64,000 bases of DNA, from NCBI GenBank assembly GCA_022410635.1, contig JAJVDF010000140.1:1963417-2027416 (forward strand), in the 5' to 3' direction. Under the pieces are notes generated by a model. The model searched no databases, was not told the origin of the DNA, and saw only the letters and a program-made list of their open reading frames with translations. Shown here piece after piece: positions 56,866-64,000 of this stretch; within the stretch, counting starts at the first letter, position 1; each line of letters begins with the position of its first letter. Source of the stretch: Tretioscincus oriximinensis. Lineage: Eukaryota > Chordata > Lepidosauria > Squamata > Gymnophthalmidae. The translations under genes were made by a program, and so were the position numbers.

Positions 56866-58084
56866 AAAGTAGAGATTTGCTTCCCTTTGAAACTTCGAGC
56901 TTCTGATGGTGGCCTTTAGAGCTAGAAATGTGTTGCCATTCATCCTGAGAAATGCCTTTATTACAGCAAAACCAGGAGAAATTGATGACATTTGTGTTCT
57001 CCTTAGGTTTCAGGTGGGAATCTTCAGCTTATTCACCCTAGCAGAATGGGCTGCTTAATAGTAATTACAGATTCGTTAGATGAGAATTGGCGCCTTTGTA
57101 GATTTTTGCTATACCTCACATACTACAAGATCCTTAGTGTTGGGAAAATGAAATACATGGTGTCCTTTACAATAGGAATTGCTTTGCAATACACCATATT
57201 AGCACCGAGCTGTTGTGATTCTCGTGGGGAAGAGAAATCCCTAGCAGTACAACCTTCTTAAGGAATTATTTACTTCTCATTTAAACATCACACTTCAGAT
57301 TGACATCATGGATCATGGTCAAATTAATACAGAGTATAAAAACAGTTCTAAATTACAAGTGTTTACTAAAGATTGTCTCAATGCAAGGAAAGAGCTACCA
57401 ATTTGAGAAGTGAGCTTCAGAGCATATTATGAAATAGGCAAAAAGGTGAAAGCAGGTTAAGGAAAGATTGGGAAAGGGAAAAGGGTTGGATCGTTAAACA
57501 GGAAACTTCCTCCTGACCAAGGCTGGATTTCAGGCTGGGGTTTCTCTTTCCTGTCTTAATCAGAAAATCTGTTCACTGTGCCAAAGAAATCAGGAATGAG
57601 ACAGCAAGTCCTCCTTGGTTGTTGAGCTCATAGGGAAGTTGTTGTCTCCCTGCGTACTGGCTGAGCTCTGAGCTCCGTCACTCTGGCCAACTTCTTTCCC
57701 TGCTTCCAAGCATTCTGATGTAATAATGGTAGGTTACCATGGATACTATGGGGCATCTCACCGCTCTCTTTCTGCTATCTCCCCTTTTTTGTCCTGTATA
57801 CCCTTGGGATTTACATGGCTAAATTGGTAGCTTGCATTTAGCTGAGGAGAGACAAACAGTGCGAGGCAATGCTATAGCAGTTGCCTTCCCTGGTAATTTG
57901 GAGGAGCAAAGTTCTGGATTTATCTAAAAATTATAAAGAAAGACCTGTACGTTGTCTCCTAAACACAAGACAGAAAAAATGACTCTAGAGGGGAAAACTC
58001 TGGGAATTTAGGTACAAGGCAGTATAGAAATATAAATAAACAAAACACTGGAAATTTATTTGAGTAAATTTGTTTGTTTGTTTA
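56866..58084. other. No recognisable feature
   Basis: No supported gene or repeat. Confidence 0.45.
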
Positions 58085-58150
58085 TTTTACACTGGTCTCC
58101 TGCCCTTATACCTGAAGGTCTTGGGTCAGTTAACAACAATAAAAGCAAGA
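58085..58150 (-). mobile_element. LINE 3' end fragment (L2/CR1-type), like 29207-29290
   Basis: TTTGTTTGTTTGTTTATTTTAC (a GTTT array), then CTCCTGCCCTTATACCTGAAGG and CAGTTAACAACAATAAAAGC, parallel the end and flanking array at 29190-29270. Confidence 0.5.
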
Positions 58151-61100
58151 TACAAAATTAATGTATTTTTATATTAAAACAGTGCCTGAAAGTTTTGCCA
58201 TTTTAATAGATATGGGAAAGAGGAATTTTCACAAGGTACAGTTTATAATGCCTTCCAATGCACTTGATTTTTTAAAAAAGCCCTTTCCTATGCTTTCTAC
58301 ACTTGTCCCGTTTTTGTTGGTGAATGGAGAGACAAATGATATTACCTGTGGGAAGCTTCAGGGAGCCAGCCATGGTACCTTTCTTTCTTCCTTTCTTCCT
58401 CCCAGTATCTAACTGATAAACAAAATTATTCCATGAAAAGCTGATGCCTTTCCTTGGAGGACATTAGAATTATTTGTCACAGTCCTGAAACTGGCATTAT
58501 GTTTGAAAGGACACATACATGTATCAATGCCATTAAGATACTTGCAGGATTTCTCTATTATCTTTGTTCCTGGATGTAGCTTATATCAGTATCCTTCCCT
58601 AAATAAAGGAAGAGGATTCTGTCCTAGAAGTGTTTATGTTGCTGCTATATTAAAGCAACTCCATCAGCCCCACAAAGAGAGTTATTCCATCAGATATTTC
58701 CCTCTGAGCCATCATTTCAACTCATTCTGGAAGATTTTGATGGCCAAGACGTAAATTTCAGGGCATCATTTGCTTAATTTTCCGGGAAATCAAAGACTAC
58801 AGGACATTGATCAACTGCTTCATCCTGTTGAATTTACAGAGGAGAAAGCAGAAGGGATAAATTAAAAATTCTGATCCAATAAAAGCAGTCTCCATAGTAT
58901 TAGTGGTGAGTTAAATGGTACATTTTTCCTTTGAATTCACCTGCTCATCAACAAGGGGAACGAAAGCTAATCAGAGCAGAACTGCAGATCATCCAATCAC
59001 AAACAAGGAATTACAGCCGGGTTGAACAAGAGGGAAAGAGAAGCTTAAAGTGTTATAAACAGATATATCACTACAAAAGGAGCCTCAGGCTATCTCCGCA
59101 TGGAGGGGAAAGTGAGTGAAATCTACAGTCTACAAGCGATCGCAGATTTCACTGGTGAAAAGAGAGGACATACTTTTATCTAGAGCTGCAGGGAGATGAC
59201 ACGAGGCTGCTGAGAAGAATGCAGAAGACTGAGCTGCCGATGCCCATCTTGCAGTCCTGTTAGCTGGCGTCATCTTGAGCTGCTCATCTCCTTGCAAGGG
59301 CGGAGACAGATGACAGGGCTGTAGGCAGCTCTTAATGGAGGATGCTATCTTTCCCCATGCAGTCACCTCTTGCAGATGCATGGTGAAGCCTCCATTAAGG
59401 CATATGGCTGAAGAGAGAAGATGGTGGAACACCATATCAAGAAAAATGTAGGAAACTCTGATATGGTCACACCCTCAGTCTAAGGTTAGAGAAAATACTA
59501 TTTCATTGGTAACTCTGTCCTTCCATACCTTGATCCAAAGCTGTCTTTAACTGATAACATTTCTTCCTTTCAACATTTGTTTTTGACCTCATCTTTTAAA
59601 ATCTTCATCAGGTTTAGAATTTTATGTGCATTTTATGCACCGTCAGCATGTTGACAGCATGGCAATATGAAATCTGGCATGCCTCAAATGTATTGGAGAG
59701 CAAACCATCCCACCTTCTACTAAACTGACACACAACTGTGTGTAAAGGTTAATTGTCATATCATTAAACAGGGAACTCAGGATATGATGCTGTATGTCTT
59801 CTATGTGCAATCTATGATTATTCAAGTTTCATTATGGTATGGCAAAGGAAGTTGATTAGAATAACCTTTGTCTCTGGATTCAGCACAGATCTAAACATGT
59901 CTGGTATTTATTCTTTTCCCAGCAAAGCTTTGGAATTTATGAATTATGAGAAAAAAGGGAGTATCTAAGTTGCGTGTCAGTGCCTTTCTTTCATAACCAA
60001 TAAAGAAGAGGAAAACTGAAAATTAAATCAGGGACTTGGGTTGCATTTCTAGAAGGCTTGGGCCCTGATTTCTCTTTATTTAAATCCATCTTACCTTACA
60101 GTTTTAAGTCCTGTGGGTGAGAAGTGCTTATCATCAAAGTCAGGGTGTAAGGCTGACAAATCAAACATGTTTGCTTAAAAGACCTGGCAAGCCAAAACTT
60201 TCTCTGTCAATCTGGTCTGAATTTAGAGCTTACATTAAAGCCTAAAGTCAACCAACTTTCACATGGTTTCAGATTTCTCTGCAAAACTTCTAGCCCTTTG
60301 CAGGCAGACATGCAGAGAGAATAAAAGGAGGGTTCTTTTTAAAAACATCAGAAGTAATTAATTCACAATGGAAGGGAAACGTTCCCTACGCACTCTGGTG
60401 TGACAAGGCTGAGGATCAACTGGGGCTAAAATGCACTTAAAGATTCAACTTGAGTTTATGGCTTGATATTCTTTTTTTTCCCCCGGTATGTATGAGATTT
60501 CTTGCTTCCAGGGCTGGCCAGGGGGTGAGGAGATGATTGAGATGGATCAAATGAAATGGACTTATAGCATTAAATATCTCTACTGCATACTAAATACATT
60601 TTCAGGCCCCGCTAGGGAGGACAGTTTCCATGTATGGTGGCAATTGATTCCCTCCAGAGCATGCAACACTTCCCCAAGTGACTGGAGACAAGGAAGGGAA
60701 AGCATGGTAAAATCTTCAATAGGGTCATGTTGCATGGACTGGAACTATGGAAGAGCCTTGGACAATCATAGTAGGGTCACATAGATAACATAAGAAGCAC
60801 TTGCTCTAGGTCCCTTCACTAACTATGGTCATTGATTACAATTATTGATTTATTTTGGTGCTGTATGATTTTGTTCAAGCAAGAATTCATTGCAACTCAG
60901 ATACTTGACCTAAGACTTTTTGCTACTTATAATATAAACCCAAATTTTGCTCTTGGGTACCACCAAAACAGGACTTTTCTGAACTTACCTAAAATCAAGA
61001 ACAGGATGGTCCTCCTCAGGGTTTCTGCTGCTGGCCATTTGTTGGTGAAGAACAGTTTTGATGCTCCCTTTCAGCACAAGATGGTACATAATCCAAATCA

Positions 61101-63317
61101 GTAGGCCTTTGATCTGATTTATTAATGAACTTTGACATCAAATACTACTTGTGTATTAGTTCAGGCCAATTCAGATCAGAGTATGGCACACTTTTATTTT
61201 CCAGATTACCAGAGACTCTTTGTGTGGTACACAAAACCACCAAAATACATTCTCTGGGAGTTCCAAGGCTTGCTATCCCTAGCTGTCATAAATCTTGCAA
61301 GTCAGCTGGGCTAAACCAGCATTGATAGGCAGATAATGTTCTTTTAAACCATGTCTTGTCATGGTCTGAACCAGAAGACCTTCCCACTCCTAATCCACTG
61401 GTTTGAGGGGTGGTTAAGTAAGTGCAGAAAAACCTTTAGAGTGAACACCTAGTATTTTCATAGATTCTTCTGTGTAGTTTCCTTGACAAAGGTACAGAAG
61501 TGGTTCACCAGTACTGAAATGTTGAAAATTAAATCTTTTATGCCTTTGCTTTGCAGGAACTCTAACATCTACACTTGATGCTCCCAAACACTGGAATCCA
61601 AATGTCTTTTCTTACCCAATATTCAGTATTATCACAGGCACAAAAATTGAGGCATATATGTTCTGCTTTCCCAGGTATTTTGCATCCATGTAGCATAACC
61701 ACAATTGCATTTGGCTGTAGCAGAATCTGCATGAGTGATGTGGCAATGCTCTGCTATTGCAGGTAGGAAGCTTTAGTTCCTTTTTTAGTAGCTCTTTGGT
61801 TGGCAGATTTTTGTTTTAAATTAAACAGTGATATCTAATTTTCATAGACGAATGTAACATAGGGTCTGGTGTACAGTATACCAGCCTGCTTATCAGGTCC
61901 TAAATCCAATATATACTCTGGAATAAGGATCAATGCAGAAGAGATTCCTACAAGGGGATGTGCAGAAATCTATGATACAGGATTTTGACAAGGGGGAATG
62001 GAATTTGATGCTACCATACTGAAATTGTTTTCCTAAGTGTAATATCTTCCACGTTTCATGCTCTATAGTTGCATGGAAAACACAANGTATGGTTCATCTA
62101 TCAATTAATGATAGGGGAAGCAATTATAAATTACAATACCATGGAGGAGAAGGAGGAGAATGATTTCTACTATACTTTCCTACTATCAGCATGTTAGATG
62201 ATGAGATCATGACACAAACATTATTCAACCTGTCTTTAGGGGAACAAAGAAATAGTGTTCTCAACCTTTTATGTTTTACCATTTTCACATAATGTATAAC
62301 ATAACTGAAAAGGAAAGAGCTATAGATTTTGCAAACTAAAATCTATAGATTAAAGCAAATTACCGGTAACTGACTTGCTAGCACAGAAACTAGTGTGTTT
62401 CAAATTTCAGAATGTTAGATCTTACTCTCTTAGTACAGCAGATTTTATCCATGAACAAAATTAGGGTATCGTTTTGAGTGTCATGGGAGACAAAGAAAAT
62501 TCACAGTATGACTCAAAGGCCTATATACACAGATTATGTTGCAAGATATTTCCCAGTTGTGTGTTTTAAGTATTTATGTTTCCATAGGTCATAAATACTT
62601 TACTTGGAATATGGTTTCTACTGTTGAGAGAGTTCAATGGTAAACACAACCTTATACATTTCTTGCATTATGCAGTTCTGATGACTGCTGGCTTTATTCC
62701 ATATGCAAAAAATGTACCATCACTCATATAACATAATGTTGCAAACTATCATGGCTTGCAAAACCATATTATTAGGTTTTTTGCACTTACCTTTAAAGAA
62801 TATTTCCTGTCATCTGCACACCCCAGGCAGAAGCGTAATTTGCCAAGAATGTTATATTATAAACTCTTCGTGTTCTACATATCTAGTTGTTTTCCCTTAG
62901 ACAAAAAAGTGACTATGGGCTAGCATGTAGAAGACACAAATTCTAGTCTTTGCACTTCCTGTAGGAATGTTTCCAGGATGCAGGAATGACTGTGGTTTGC
63001 TGAAATACAGCCCTTGCAAGGTAAATTATGGGAAAAGTTACAGTAAGTATGATTGGGGAACAATGAAGTGATTGGCAGTATGGGTGCAGGAGCTTTGTTT
63101 CTTCTAATTGCTTGGACTATTCCCCAGTTCAAGTGCAAAAATGCCCTATGTGAGTGGTGGCAAAGGAAGGCTAGCAATTAAGAGAAATACCATTTATAAT
63201 GATTCACATAAAGCAAATTTGTATAATATAAGAATGTGTAGAAATGAAACCACAGTATTATGCACATGTATATTCTTTAAATGCTTTCTACTTTGGGGAA
63301 TGAATCATAATCTGAAT
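58151..63317. other. Long stretch without a recognised gene
   Basis: About 5.2 kb, AT-rich, without a clear repeat. Fragments such as 61895-61950 (TATATACTCTGGAATAAGGATC) weakly recall the local fold-back families. Short open frames (up to 101 residues at 59130-59435 minus, and 98 at 60488-60784) show no recognisable motif. Conserved noncoding elements could be hidden here, but I cannot detect them without comparison. Confidence 0.4.
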
Positions 63318-63427
63318 TAAGAACATAAGAACATAAGAAGAGCCATACTGGATCAGGCCATACCCCATCAAGTCCAGCATACTGTGTCACACAGAGGCCC
63401 ACCAGATGCCTCTGTGTGACACAGAAT
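63318..63427 (-). mobile_element. CR1/L3-type LINE 3' end, terminating in a fold-back
   Basis: AAGAACATAAGAACATAAGAAG, GAGCCATACTGGATCAGGCC and CCCATCAAGTCCAGCATACTG are the reverse complement of the CR1/L3 terminus. The inner end switches to an inverted copy of itself: CTGTGTCACACAGAGG at 63382-63397 and CCTCTGTGTGACACAG at 63409-63424 pair perfectly around an 11-base loop. Confidence 0.88.
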
Positions 63428-64000
63428 TAGTGTGCCTTTTTTTTGTACTGCTTTCAACATGTGTGTCTGCCAAGGCTTCCTGAACTCACAGCAGCTAAAG
63501 AATTTTACAATCAGCATTCCATCTTCAAATCTTTCTCTCTACATATATGCTACTCTGTTCAGATATCCTGCATTATTTAGAGCTAGCAAGTGAAAAAGAA
63601 TGAAAGACATCATTTTAATGGATTTTTTTCACCAAGTCTTATGGAAGTCATTTTGTGATTGGTGCCCACTGTAGTTTATTGGATAAAGCATATGATGACA
63701 GCCAGGGTGACTGGATACTTCTTGAAATTTTCAATGGGGCAAATGGGGCCAAAAGGGAAAGACGCCATTGGTAGATAGAGTCTTTCCTTTATAGCACTAT
63801 TGACTTATAACCGTTAACATAAGCACACACAGATCCATTAATTCTCCATTATCCAATTCTTCCCATAATGCATTTTAGTAGCAAATGGCAGCTTGCAAAA
63901 ATGAAACCCCAATATTACATATGCTAGAACTGTAAATATTCCCTTTCCCCCTTTTTGAATAGCATATGTATGCTCAATTATTTCTGTATAGAATAATTTT
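63428..64000. other. No recognisable feature
   Basis: AT-rich end of the window; no supported gene. Confidence 0.5.

Overview
This is nuclear DNA from a vertebrate, most likely a squamate reptile (lizard or snake; I cannot name the species). The evidence is split, intron-containing coding sequence, CR1/L3-type LINEs ending in TTATGTTC octamers, tRNA-headed SINEs with L2-like 3' ends, many hAT-type non-autonomous elements, AT-rich L1-like LINE remains and long tetranucleotide repeats. Scattered single Ns and one 364-base N run (41221-41584) show an unfinished assembly.

The only host gene I recognise is the 3' end of NGFR (p75 neurotrophin receptor, p75NTR/TNFRSF16) on the + strand. Positions 1-966 are intron. 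A 161-bp exon (967-1127) encodes the juxtamembrane and linker part of the cytoplasmic tail. Intron 1128-4656 follows and appears to use a GC-AG splice pair. The terminal exon (4657-4958 coding) encodes the death domain and the C-terminal Ser-Pro-Val tail. The 3' UTR runs on for perhaps 1.9 kb.

The remaining ~57 kb contains no exon I can recognise. It is a layered record of transposition: CR1/L3 LINE 3' ends (1.4, 8.7, 13.9, 18.9, 21.4, 33.3, 54.2 and 63.3 kb); L1-like ORF2 remains (33.6 and 52.6-54.1 kb); tRNA-type SINEs (4.1, 17.1, 26.3, 56.6 kb, and tails at 10.1 and 24.8 kb); a solo LTR (48.76-49.49 kb); a 5S rRNA-like sequence beside a gapped 52-bp minisatellite (41.1-41.9 kb); and a rich set of small fold-back elements. 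Two of the hAT-like elements keep perfect 8-bp target duplications, and one of the other hAT-like copies was later split by a CR1.

Best leads: the GC-AG intron and the replacement of both death-domain cysteines in NGFR, the compound 41-kb locus, and several repeat families found here in two to four diverged copies that I cannot assign to a named family. I found no operon-like or otherwise new multi-gene system.
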